Notes: a model not told the origin generated them from the letters alone. 17,347 nt of DNA from Nitrospira sp. UBA5699 (GCA_002420105.1 DIHJ01000087.1:1-17347), one strand, 5' to 3'. Counted from the stretch's first letter, positions 6,099 through 13,363 are shown. Program-made: numbers and translations.

Positions 6099-6871
6099 CG
6101 GGCTGGCAGCCGCGAAGCCCCCTGCCCTCGGACGCATTCGTGGATTGGCTCACGCGGGAGGGCTCCAGCCGCTATCACGATCACCATCCCTACCACCGTC
6201 TCATGCATGAGGGACGTCTGACGAAGGCGCAGTTGCAGCAATGGGTGCTGAACCGCTACTACTATCAAACGCGGATTCCGGTCAAGGATGCCCTCATCCT
6301 GTCGAAGTCCGAGGACCCGGCCTTCCGGCGGATGTGGCTCCGCCGGATTCAGGACCAGGACGGCCGGGAGGAAGGCCAAGGCGGACTGGCCTCGTGGCTG
6401 GAGCTGGCGCGAGGCGTCGGGCTCGACGTCGAAGAGGTCAGGACCTGCCGCTCGGTGCTCCCGGGAGTGCGACTCGCCTGCGACGGGTACGTGCAGTTCG
6501 TGCGCGAATCCACGTTGCTCGAAGCGGTGGCGTCCTCGCTCACCGAATTGTTCGCGCCGACGCTCATGGCCCGCCGGCTCGACGCCTGGAAGGAGCACTA
6601 TCCCTGGGTGAACCGGGAATCCCTGGGGTATTTTCAGATGCGGATTTCCCGCGCGACCCTCGATTCGAGGGAGGCCGTCGACTTCGTGGTCCGGGAGGCC
6701 GCCACGTACGAGCTGCAGGAGCGATGCGTGCGGGCCCTGATCAAAAAGGCGGAGATTCTCTGGCACCTGCTCGATTGCCTGACCATGGCCTGCGTTCCAC
6801 CGGAACCGGAACCACAGAGGGCTGCGCATGAGCAACGGGACGACCGGCGTCACAGCCGGACCCAGGCTTAG
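6095..6871 (+). CDS. pqqC: PqqC, pyrroloquinoline-quinone synthase, variant active site
   Basis: The product is 258 aa. PqqC is a cofactor-free oxidase that catalyses the last ring closure and eight-electron oxidation. HDHHPYHRLMHEG, NRYYYQ, IPVKDA, LPGVR and SSLTELFAP identify it. Against Klebsiella numbering (offset about 4, from memory), His24, Arg50, Gln54, Arg157, Tyr175, Arg179 and Lys214 are kept as His28, Arg54, Gln58, Arg161, Tyr179, Arg183 and Lys218. The usual IxDHDG is IQDQDG, so Gln88 replaces His84, and Met158 stands at His154. I chose GTG 6095 because GGAG at 6083-6086 precedes it and it overlaps the pqqB stop; an upstream GTG at 6071 is possible. The end overlaps pqqD by 44 bp. 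Confidence 0.94.
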   Translation: MTGWQPRSPLPSDAFVDWLTREGSSRYHDHHPYHRLMHEGRLTKAQLQQWVLNRYYYQTRIPVKDALILSKSEDPAFRRMWLRRIQDQDGREEGQGGLASWLELARGVGLDVEEVRTCRSVLPGVRLACDGYVQFVRESTLLEAVASSLTELFAPTLMARRLDAWKEHYPWVNRESLGYFQMRISRATLDSREAVDFVVREAATYELQERCVRALIKKAEILWHLLDCLTMACVPPEPEPQRAAHEQRDDRRHSRTQA

Positions 6872-7121
6872 ATCGAAAGTCCGCCTCCGGTTCGACCGGC
6901 GGACCGGCCGCACCCTGCTCCTGTACCCTGAACGGGGCCTCGAGTTGAACGACAGCGCGGCGGAAATCGCGCGTCTGTGTACGGGGGAATGGACGATCGA
7001 CGACATTGCCCGGCAGCTGGCTCGGACCCATGCCGAGGTGTCGCCCGTCGAGATCGATCGGGCCGTGCGGGAGTTTCTCCGGTCGCTCGCGGACCGCGGT
7101 CTGCTCGAGGGCCATCGATGA
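6828..7121 (+). CDS. pqqD: PqqD, PqqA-binding chaperone (RRE)
   Basis: The product is 97 aa, close to the family length. PqqD is the prototype of the RiPP recognition element: it binds PqqA and presents it to PqqE. The sequence has the expected elements: PRLRSKVRLRFDRRTGRTLL, then YPERGLELNDSAAEIARLC, WTIDDIARQLA, and the closing helix DRAVREFLRSLADRGLLEG. The start at 6828 lies inside the end of pqqC, and the stop overlaps the pqqE ATG as ATGA. Both overlaps suggest coupled translation and fixed stoichiometry. The first ten residues (MSNGTTGVTA) are a short variable leader before the core. Confidence 0.94.
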   Translation: MSNGTTGVTAGPRLRSKVRLRFDRRTGRTLLLYPERGLELNDSAAEIARLCTGEWTIDDIARQLARTHAEVSPVEIDRAVREFLRSLADRGLLEGHR

Positions 7122-8212
7122 ACGACGAGTGCCGCCCCTACACGCTGATCGCCGAACTCACCTACCGCTGTCCCCTGCGGTGCCCCTACTGTTCGAATCC
7201 TCTGGACCATGCCCGTCACGAGAACGAACTCGACAGTGGCGCCTGGTGCCGTGTCTTTCGGGAGGCGGAAGCCCTCGGCGTCGTCCAACTCAACCTGACG
7301 GGCGGCGAGCCCTTGCTGCGGGATGATCTCGAAGTCCTGATCGAGCAGGCCGGCCGCCTCGAACTCTACATGAACCTGATCACGGGCGGCATTCCCCTGA
7401 CCTTCGAGCGGCTGGCCCGGTGCAAGGCGCTCGGACTCAGGAGTGTGCAAGTCTCCATTCAGAGCGCGAGACCGGCGGAATCGGACCGGATCGCGGGCGC
7501 GCCATCCTTCCACCGGAAACTCGAAGTCATGCAGTGGGTGACTGCGCTCGGCCTCCCGCTGACCCTGAACGTCGTGCTCCATCGCGACAACATCGAGGAG
7601 GTTCCGGATCTCATCGCGCTGGCCGAGCGTGTCTCCGCCGACCGGCTCGAGCTGGCGAATACCCAGTATCTCGGATGGGCTCTCAAGAACCGCGCCGCGC
7701 TGCTCCCCGCCCGCGAACAGATCGAGCGGGCGCGAACCGTTGCCGCCGATGCGAAGGCCCGGCTGCGGGGAACCATGGACGTGCTGTTCGTGACGCCCGA
7801 TTACTATTCCCCCTATCCCAAATCCTGCATGGACGGGTGGGGACGCCGGTTCCTCGTGGTGAATCCGGAAGGGCTCGCGCTCCCCTGTCATCTGGCGCAC
7901 GGACTGCCGGGCTTGCGGTTCGACAACGTCGCCCGGCGCAGCCTTGCGGATATCTGGCATCATTCCGACGGGTTCAACCGGTTCCGCGGGGAGGAATGGC
8001 TGCCGGATCCGTGCAGGACCTGTGACCGCCGGCGCGCGGATTTCGGCGGTTGCCGCTGTCAGGCCTTCCATCTGACGGGCGACGCCGGCGCGACCGATCC
8101 CGTCTGTCCGCTGTCTTCCGATCACGGGCTCATCGAAGCCGCCCGCGTGCAGGCGGCGGAAAGGCCGGTGTCGTTCGAATACCGGACCGGCCGGAGTGTC
8201 GTTCAGTCATGA
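7118..8212 (+). CDS. pqqE: PqqE, radical SAM enzyme cross-linking PqqA Glu and Tyr
   Basis: The product is 364 aa, the usual size. The radical-SAM cluster is C18-x3-C22-x2-C25 (CPLRCPYC), followed by the GGEPLL segment for SAM binding. The C-terminal SPASM domain has the auxiliary-cluster ligands: C237 (KSCMDGW), C257 (PCHLAHG), C299 and C302 (CRTC), Asp308 with C312 and C314 (DFGGCRC), and C330 (DPVCPLS). All expected ligands are present. PqqE forms the carbon-carbon bond between Glu and Tyr of PqqA held by PqqD. Its start overlaps pqqD (ATGA) and its stop overlaps another ATG (8209). Confidence 0.96.
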   Translation: MNDECRPYTLIAELTYRCPLRCPYCSNPLDHARHENELDSGAWCRVFREAEALGVVQLNLTGGEPLLRDDLEVLIEQAGRLELYMNLITGGIPLTFERLARCKALGLRSVQVSIQSARPAESDRIAGAPSFHRKLEVMQWVTALGLPLTLNVVLHRDNIEEVPDLIALAERVSADRLELANTQYLGWALKNRAALLPAREQIERARTVAADAKARLRGTMDVLFVTPDYYSPYPKSCMDGWGRRFLVVNPEGLALPCHLAHGLPGLRFDNVARRSLADIWHHSDGFNRFRGEEWLPDPCRTCDRRRADFGGCRCQAFHLTGDAGATDPVCPLSSDHGLIEAARVQAAERPVSFEYRTGRSVVQS

Positions 8213-8286
8213 ACGGCCGGAGGCGGATCGGACCGGCGGGGGACAGGTCGAGCGCCGGTCCGGATCAGGAGATGATCGAAGGATGA
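8209..8286 (+). CDS. Possible 25-aa linker ORF between pqqE and the dehydrogenase
   Basis: ATG 8209 overlaps the pqqE stop (ATGA), and the TGA at 8284-8286 overlaps ATG 8283 of the dehydrogenase (again ATGA). The 25-aa product (MNGRRRIGPAGDRSSAGPDQ plus EMIEG) is basic then acidic and resembles nothing I know. Without it, pqqE and the next gene are separated by 70 bp in an otherwise overlapping cluster. It may be a translational coupler rather than a functional peptide, or a coincidence; codon character is not decisive at this length. Confidence 0.35.
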   Translation: MNGRRRIGPAGDRSSAGPDQEMIEG

Positions 8287-9389
8287 GTCGGCTGGTTGTG
8301 CTCGTCTCGGCGCTTCTCCTCCTCTCCGTCGCGAACCGCGATGCGGGCTCGATCCCGATAGAGCGGATCTCGCTGCCCCCCGGCTTCACCATCTCGGTCT
8401 ATGCGGACAATGTGCCGAACGCCAGAGGGATGACGCTGGGGGCGAACGGCACGCTGTTCGTCGGCAGCAGGGACAAGGGCAATGTGTATGCCGTCGTCGA
8501 CAGGAACGGCGACCAGCGCGCCGACGAGGTGTTCACGATCGCCCGCGGCCTCCGCCTGCCCGTGGGGGTCGCCTTTCGGAACGGGTCCCTGTACGTGTCC
8601 GCGGTTGATCGCATCCTGCGCTTCGACGGAATCGAGCAGCGGCTGGCGGACCCGCCTTCTCCGGTGACGGTCACGGACGGGTTTCCGACGGAAACGCATC
8701 ACGGATGGAAATTCATTTCGTTCGGCCCGGACGGCAAGCTCTACGTGCCGGTCGGGGCTCCGTGCAACATCTGCGACCCGGACCCGGACCGCTACGCCCT
8801 CATCGCCCGGATGAACCCCGACGGAAGCGGCTACGAGGTCGTCGCGCGCGGGGTCCGGAACTCGGTGGGATTCGACTGGGACCCGGCAAACCATGATTTG
8901 TGGTTCGCGGACAACGGCCGGGACTTTCTCGGAGACGACCGGCCGCCTGATGAGCTCAACCATGCGCCGAAGCCGGGACTGCACTTCGGCTATCCCTATT
9001 GCCACGGGGGGACGATCCCCGACCCCGAGTACGGGGGGAAGCACGGCTGCGACGAATTCACGCCGCCCGCCGTGCAGCTCGGCCCCCACGTCGCGTCGCT
9101 GGGCATGCGTTTCTACACCGGCGCGATGTTTCCCCCGGAGTACCGCAACCAGATCTTCATCGCGGAGCACGGCTCCTGGAATCGCAGCGAGAAAAGCGGG
9201 TACCGGATCACGCTGGTATCGCGCGACGACCAGGGGGCGCTCCGCTATTCCGTATTCGCGCAGGGGTGGCTGCAGGGCCAAAAGGCCTGGGGACGTCCGG
9301 TCGATCTCCTCGTGATGCCGGACGGGGCCCTGTTGGTGTCGGACGATGCGGCAGGCGTGATCTACCGGATCAGCTATCGGAAGCCGTGA
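8283..9389 (+). CDS. Exported PQQ-dependent sugar dehydrogenase (sorbosone/glucose DH family)
   Basis: The product is 368 aa. An N-terminal signal-like segment (LVVLVSALLLLSVAN) is followed by the six-bladed propeller of soluble glucose/L-sorbosone dehydrogenases. Signatures are GFTISVYADNVPNARGM, ETHHGWKFISFGPDGKLYV (His139/His140, region of the catalytic His), GVRNSVGFDW, and DNGRDFLGDD (from Asp210, calcium/PQQ side), then AEHGSWNR. It should oxidise a sugar or related aldehyde/alcohol in the periplasm using PQQ. I chose ATG 8283 because the signal peptide begins there; the ribosome site (AGGAG at about 8267-8271) is weakly placed. It lies directly after pqqE, so cofactor and user are probably co-expressed. 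Substrate is not readable. Confidence 0.88.
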   Translation: MSRLVVLVSALLLLSVANRDAGSIPIERISLPPGFTISVYADNVPNARGMTLGANGTLFVGSRDKGNVYAVVDRNGDQRADEVFTIARGLRLPVGVAFRNGSLYVSAVDRILRFDGIEQRLADPPSPVTVTDGFPTETHHGWKFISFGPDGKLYVPVGAPCNICDPDPDRYALIARMNPDGSGYEVVARGVRNSVGFDWDPANHDLWFADNGRDFLGDDRPPDELNHAPKPGLHFGYPYCHGGTIPDPEYGGKHGCDEFTPPAVQLGPHVASLGMRFYTGAMFPPEYRNQIFIAEHGSWNRSEKSGYRITLVSRDDQGALRYSVFAQGWLQGQKAWGRPVDLLVMPDGALLVSDDAAGVIYRISYRKP

Positions 9390-9543
9390 CGGGAAGGGGT
9401 TCGACGGTCGTGCCGTCCGGTGAGGGGCTTGTCGTCCGGCCGTTCAGCCGGTAGACTCCGCGGGCCTTGCCGGGGGCGCCTCTCATCCAAGATGGCGCCG
9501 TCCGTGGCGGGGCGTTGAGCCGGAGCACACGAAGGAGCGTCCG
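9390..9543 (+). other. Intergenic region between dehydrogenase and Rieske-flavin gene
   Basis: This short gap has three weak structures. GACGG-TCGTG-CCGTC lies at 9403-9417. CCGGC-CGTTCA-GCCGG lies at 9436-9451. The palindromic hexamer GGCGCC occurs twice, at 9475-9480 and 9494-9499. No T-run follows either hairpin. Any of these could be part of a terminator or an operator for the next gene; none is convincing alone. Confidence 0.25.
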
Positions 9544-10650
9544 ATGCCGGAAGGACCATGGACAGATGTGGGCTCGGTCGAAGAGCTCCGGAACAAACCG
9601 TTGCAGGAGGTCCTGTGTGGGACGACGCCGATCGCCCTGACCTACAAGGACGGGGCGTTCGCCGCGATCTCCGGCTTGTGTAACCACGTCGGCGGGCCGC
9701 TCGGCGAAGGCGCGCTCGACGGCGACTTCGTCGTCTGTCCCTGGCACTACTGGAAGTTCCATCGGCAAACCGGACAGGGGGAACCGGGGTATGAAGCGGA
9801 TCAGGTTCCGGCCTATCCCGTGAAAGTCGAGAACGGCCGGCTCTACATCGATCTGGCTTCGGCTACGAAACGGAAGAAACGGCCGTCCGCGCCCCATCCC
9901 CTCGCCCGCCCGATCGTCCGTCAGCCCGGCCCGATCCGGGTCGTGGGGATCTCGACGACGGCGATGACCAAGGAGCATCCGCGGTACAGCACATCGGATG
10001 CGCTGCTCGAAGTGGCGCTGGAACATGCCGAATCCGCCCTCGGGCTGGAAACGCAATGCATCAAGCTCCGCGAGCTGAGCTTTCGCGCCTGCGAGGGGTT
10101 CTATTCGAAATCGGCCTATGCCTGCACCTGGCCCTGCTCGATCACGCAAATGGACCCGATGGACGAGCTCGACCGGGTGTATGAAGCCCTCGTCCACTGG
10201 GCCGACGTCATCCTGATCGCGACCCCGATCCGCTGGGGTAACGCCGGCAGCCTGTATTACAGGATGGTCGAGCGGATGAACTGCATCCAGAATCAGGAAA
10301 CCATCGCGAACAAGCACCTGCTGAAGAACAAGGTCGCGGCCTTCATCATCATGGGCGGGCAGGACAACGTGCAGGGCGTGGCTGGGCAACTGATGACCTT
10401 TTTCTCCGAAGTGGGCTGCCAGTTCCCGCAATTCCCGTTCATCGCCCATTCCCGAGGCTGGAGCGCCGAGGACATGGAGCGCAACGTCAGCGAGGTGCAG
10501 AACAGCCGGGAACTCCGGGAGGGGGCGCAGGAGCTGGTCGCCAGGGCCGCAGCCATGGCGAGGTTGATGGTGGAAGGTCAGTTGCCGGAGCGTCCCCTGG
10601 CGCGCGGCGGCCGCAAGGCGCATCAGCTCGACAGCGAGCCGACCGGCTAG
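9544..10650 (+). CDS. Rieske [2Fe-2S] domain fused to flavodoxin-like FMN oxidoreductase
   Basis: The product is 368 aa with two domains. Residues 1 to about 108 are a Rieske domain of the NirD/ferredoxin kind, with cluster ligands C46-x-H48 (CNHVGGPLG) and C65-x2-H68 (CPWHYWKFH). After a basic Pro-rich linker, residues 130 to about 345 are a flavodoxin-like NAD(P)H-dependent FMN domain: the phosphate-binding GISTTA near 135-140, and TPIRWGNAGSLYYRM at 228-241 beside the flavin. Cysteines 183, 194 and 198 (ACEGF, ACTWPC) could bind another metal or cluster. It has no signal peptide, so it is cytoplasmic. AAGGAG at about 9531-9536 precedes ATG 9544. It probably passes electrons between flavin and Rieske cluster; the substrate is unknown. 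Confidence 0.88.
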   Translation: MPEGPWTDVGSVEELRNKPLQEVLCGTTPIALTYKDGAFAAISGLCNHVGGPLGEGALDGDFVVCPWHYWKFHRQTGQGEPGYEADQVPAYPVKVENGRLYIDLASATKRKKRPSAPHPLARPIVRQPGPIRVVGISTTAMTKEHPRYSTSDALLEVALEHAESALGLETQCIKLRELSFRACEGFYSKSAYACTWPCSITQMDPMDELDRVYEALVHWADVILIATPIRWGNAGSLYYRMVERMNCIQNQETIANKHLLKNKVAAFIIMGGQDNVQGVAGQLMTFFSEVGCQFPQFPFIAHSRGWSAEDMERNVSEVQNSRELREGAQELVARAAAMARLMVEGQLPERPLARGGRKAHQLDSEPTG

Positions 10651-10708
10651 GAGTCCCGCGAGCAGCGGCCCTCCCCCGGAAATCAGATCCTTCCTCCCCG
10701 CCGGATGT

Positions 10709-10761
10709 CCCGGCCGGGTCTCAAGACCGCCGTTGTGTACGGATGGGGTCGGAGGCATACT
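10709..10761 (+). promoter_or_regulatory. Putative promoter and palindrome before the sigma-54 activator gene
   Basis: TTGTGT at 10733-10738 and CATACT at 10756-10761 are separated by 17 bp and could be a weak housekeeping promoter. Transcription would begin near 10768, almost at the first ATG of the next gene. CCCGGCCGGG at 10709-10718 is a perfect 10-bp palindrome just upstream, possibly an operator or part of a terminator for the preceding gene. Confidence 0.25.
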
Positions 10762-10769
10762 AAGCCGCC

Positions 10770-12857
10770 ATGGACGGGAGCATGCCCGCACAAACCATTC
10801 AGTCGGACAGCGCGCAATACCGTGCCCTGCTGAAGGTGGCCGAAGCCATCGCGGCCCATCACGATCTCCCCACATTGTTTCGGGAACTCGCCCAACGCCT
10901 TCCGGCAGTCGCTCCGTTCGACTTCATCGGGCTGGTCCTTCATGACGCGGCCAAGAATGTGATGAGGGTCTACGTCCTGGAAACGGCGGCGGCGCAGCAC
11001 CATACGACCAAGCTCGACGGGCTTGAATTGCCGATGGAGGAATCTGCCACCGGCTGGGTCTGGACGCATCAACAACCGTTGATCATCCCGTCGCTGGCCG
11101 ACGAAACCCGATTCGCGTTGGGCATGACGACGCTGCGGGGGATCGGCGTCGAGTCCGTGTGTTTTCTTCCTTTAACGACCGCCAGGCGGCGTCTCGGGGC
11201 GATCGGCTTCGGCAGCCTGAAACCTTCCGCCTTCAGCGAGGCCGACGCGGATTTCCTCAAGCAGGTCGCCAGGCAGATCGCGGTTGCGGTCGAGAGCGCG
11301 CTGCATTATGAACAGGCCCAGAAAGCCCAGCGCGAGTTGGGGCGGGAACGGGACCGGCTGCAGCTCCTGCTGGAGACGAACAACGCCGTCGCCACCCATC
11401 TGGAATTGCGGGACCTCTTCAAGTCGATCACGACCAGCATCCGGCGCGTGCTCAAAGCGGACGTCATCAGTTTGACGCTCCTGGAGCCCGAACAGAACCA
11501 GCTGAAACTCTACGCGCTGGACTTTCCCGGGGCGAACGGGTTCATCGAAGAAGGGACCACCTGCACCCTCTGCGGCTGTCCGGCGACCGCGGCGATCACG
11601 CAGCGGGAACCGGTGGTGCTGAGCCGGCAGGACCTCGATCAGTCGGAGAGCACGGTGTCCAGGCGTCTCGTGGCCGAAGGGGTCAGGTCGGCCTGCTGCG
11701 TGCCTCTGTTGTTGCGGGACCGGACGCTCGGGGCGTTGAACGTCGGCAGTCTCAAGGAGGAAGCGTTCACGCGGGCCGATGCCGACATGTTGAGCGAAGT
11801 GGGCAAGCAAATCGCGCTCGCCGTCGCCAACTCACTGGCTTATCAAGAGATTGCCACTCTCAAGGACAAGCTGGCGAAGGAAAAATTGTATCTGGAGGAG
11901 GAAATCCAGACCGGGTACAACTTCGAGGAAATCGTCGGCGACAGCCAGGCGCTGAAACGGGTGTTGAAGGAAGTTCAGACCGTGGCGGCGACCGACTCCA
12001 CGGTCCTGATTCTCGGCGAGACGGGCAGCGGAAAGGAACTGGTCGCGCGGGCGCTCCATAACCTGAGCGGGCGGCGCGAGCGGACGTTCGTCAAGCTCAA
12101 TTGCGCCGCAATCCCGACGGGCCTGCTCGAAAGCGAACTCTTCGGTCATGAAAAGGGCGCCTTCACCGGCGCGATCGCGACGAAGCTCGGCCGGTTCGAA
12201 CTGGCGGACCGCGGCACCCTCTTTCTGGACGAAGTGGGCGAGATTCCCCTGGAGCTTCAAGTGAAGCTGCTCCGGGTGCTGCAGGAACAGGAGTTCGAAC
12301 GGCTGGGGAGCACGAGAACGATCCGCGTCAACGTGCGCGTGATCGCCGCGACGAACCGCGACCTGGCGCAACTCGTGGAGGACAAGGCGTTCCGCAGCGA
12401 TTTGTACTACCGGCTCAATGTGTTTCCGGTCACCGTCCCCCCGTTGCGTGCGCGCGCGGAAGACATTCCCGCCCTCGTCCGGCACTTCACCCAGAAGTTC
12501 GCCCAGCGAATGAAAAAGTACATCGAAACCATTCCGTCCGAGGCCATGAAGGCCTTGCAGCAGTATTCGTGGCCCGGCAACGTACGGGAACTCGAAAACT
12601 TCATCGAGCGCGCGGTCATTCTGACGCAGGGGACGGACCTGTTCGTTCCGATCGCCGAATTGAAGCGGACCCCGAACCATACGACGCCCGCTGCGGCCAC
12701 CACGCTCGAACAGGCGGAGCGCGAACATATTCTGAAGGCCCTCCGTGACACCGGCTGGGTCATCGGAGGCTCGTCCGGCGCCGCCGCCCGGCTCGGCATG
12801 AAACGCACCACCCTCCAATCCAGGATGCAGAAGCTGGGCATTTCCCGCTCGAGTTGA
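10770..12857 (+). CDS. Sigma-54-dependent activator: GAF-GAF-AAA+-Fis (FhlA-like)
   Basis: The product is up to 695 aa. Two GAF sensory domains (about 20-175 and 205-355) are followed by a short coiled coil (LKDKLAKEKLYLEEE) and the sigma-54 interaction AAA+ domain. That domain has Walker A GETGSGKE (416-423), the sigma-54 contact loop GAFTGA (463-468), Walker B TLFLDEVGEI, and WPGNVRELENFIERA. A Fis-type helix-turn-helix closes it (GAAARLGMKRTTLQSRMQKL). It should activate RNA polymerase holding sigma-54 from an upstream site. GAF2 has a cysteine cluster, C265, C268 and C270 (CTLCGC), plus C309-C310. ATG 10770 or 10782 could be the start; neither has an ideal ribosome site. Confidence 0.95.
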   Translation: MDGSMPAQTIQSDSAQYRALLKVAEAIAAHHDLPTLFRELAQRLPAVAPFDFIGLVLHDAAKNVMRVYVLETAAAQHHTTKLDGLELPMEESATGWVWTHQQPLIIPSLADETRFALGMTTLRGIGVESVCFLPLTTARRRLGAIGFGSLKPSAFSEADADFLKQVARQIAVAVESALHYEQAQKAQRELGRERDRLQLLLETNNAVATHLELRDLFKSITTSIRRVLKADVISLTLLEPEQNQLKLYALDFPGANGFIEEGTTCTLCGCPATAAITQREPVVLSRQDLDQSESTVSRRLVAEGVRSACCVPLLLRDRTLGALNVGSLKEEAFTRADADMLSEVGKQIALAVANSLAYQEIATLKDKLAKEKLYLEEEIQTGYNFEEIVGDSQALKRVLKEVQTVAATDSTVLILGETGSGKELVARALHNLSGRRERTFVKLNCAAIPTGLLESELFGHEKGAFTGAIATKLGRFELADRGTLFLDEVGEIPLELQVKLLRVLQEQEFERLGSTRTIRVNVRVIAATNRDLAQLVEDKAFRSDLYYRLNVFPVTVPPLRARAEDIPALVRHFTQKFAQRMKKYIETIPSEAMKALQQYSWPGNVRELENFIERAVILTQGTDLFVPIAELKRTPNHTTPAAATTLEQAEREHILKALRDTGWVIGGSSGAAARLGMKRTTLQSRMQKLGISRSS

Positions 12858-12867
12858 GTCTCTTCCA

Positions 12868-12960
12868 CAGGCGGTCTCCCCTTCGCCTGGTGTCTCCACT
12901 GTAATAATCATCGGGCTCCCCCGTCTGTAGAGATGAAAGGCCTTTTGGCAAACGAGAGGC
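12868..12960 (+). promoter_or_regulatory. Promoter region of the copper operon: inverted repeat and sigma-54-like element
   Basis: CAGGCG at 12868-12873 and CGCCTG at 12884-12889 form a perfect inverted repeat with 10 bp between. TGGCA at 12946-12950 and GC at 12959-12960 have the exact GG-N10-GC spacing of sigma-54 -24/-12 promoters, though the TT before GC is missing. Transcription would start near 12972, which puts the repeat at about -93, where an activator normally binds. Alternatively TGTAATAAT at 12900-12908 is an extended -10 sigma-70 promoter and the repeat its operator. AAGGAGG just before ATG 12987 is the ribosome site. Confidence 0.4.
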
Positions 12961-12986
12961 TCCATCATCAACAGAAGGAGGGTCCG

Positions 12987-13205
12987 ATGAACCACCTCAC
13001 GTTGCAGATCGAAGGAATGAGCTGCGGGCACTGCGTGGGACAGGTGCGAAACGCGTTGGCGCGTCTGGAGGGCGTGCAGGTCCATCGGGTGAAAGTCGGT
13101 GAGGCCGATCTCGGCTACGATCCCGAGACCGTGGGTCCCTCGGAGATCGTGGAAGCCGTGAAGCAGGCGGGCTATGAGGTGCAAGCCGCCGGGAGGCCCG
13201 CATGA
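12987..13205 (+). CDS. CopZ-like heavy-metal (copper) chaperone
   Basis: The product is 72 aa, one HMA domain. The metal site is GMSCGHC, with Cys13 and Cys16, after the first beta strand (LTLQIEG). The ferredoxin-like fold continues with VRNALARLEGVQ and closes with PSEIVEAVKQAGYEV. It should carry Cu(I) in the cytoplasm to the ATPase encoded downstream. I chose ATG 12987 because GGAGGG precedes it; the frame is open back to 12933 without a ribosome site. The stop overlaps the next start (ATGA at 13202-13205), so all three copper genes are translationally coupled. Confidence 0.92.
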   Translation: MNHLTLQIEGMSCGHCVGQVRNALARLEGVQVHRVKVGEADLGYDPETVGPSEIVEAVKQAGYEVQAAGRPA

Positions 13206-13363
13206 CGGGGATGGATTGGGCGGTCATCATCGGCGGTCTCGCCGCCATTGGCTGGATCAACTGGTACTTCTTCCTCGCGACCGGGACCGTTCGGGTCCGC
13301 ATGCCGCAGAGGGATGCTCGAGGAGAAACCGGTCGTTCGGGAGCACAAAGGAGGCCCACATGA
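13202..13363 (+). CDS. Small one-TM protein between copper chaperone and ATPase
   Basis: This 53-aa ORF overlaps the chaperone gene at its start (ATGA 13202-13205) and the ATPase gene at its end (ATGA 13360-13363), which argues strongly for a real coupled gene. The first half is one membrane span (WAVIIGGLAAIGWINWYFFL, residues 6-25). The second half is a basic, polar tail rich in Arg and Gly. The span resembles the N-terminal anchor of membrane-bound cupredoxin-like proteins sometimes encoded beside copper ATPases. No cupredoxin domain follows, so it may be a truncated relative or a small partner of the pump. It has no Cys or His for metal binding. Confidence 0.65.
   Translation: MTGMDWAVIIGGLAAIGWINWYFFLATGTVRVRMPQRDARGETGRSGAQRRPT

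Noticed and set aside
5771..8125. 784-codon open frame on the minus strand across pqqB-pqqE
   Set aside because: It is a shadow of GC-rich plus-strand genes; the product is a low-complexity Arg/Pro/Gly/His mix without domains, and four well-identified pqq genes lie opposite.
12868..12889. CAGGCG-N10-CGCCTG as an intrinsic terminator of the activator gene
   Set aside because: The loop is 10 bases, the stem only 6 bp and no T-run follows; a protein-binding site fits better, though termination is not excluded.
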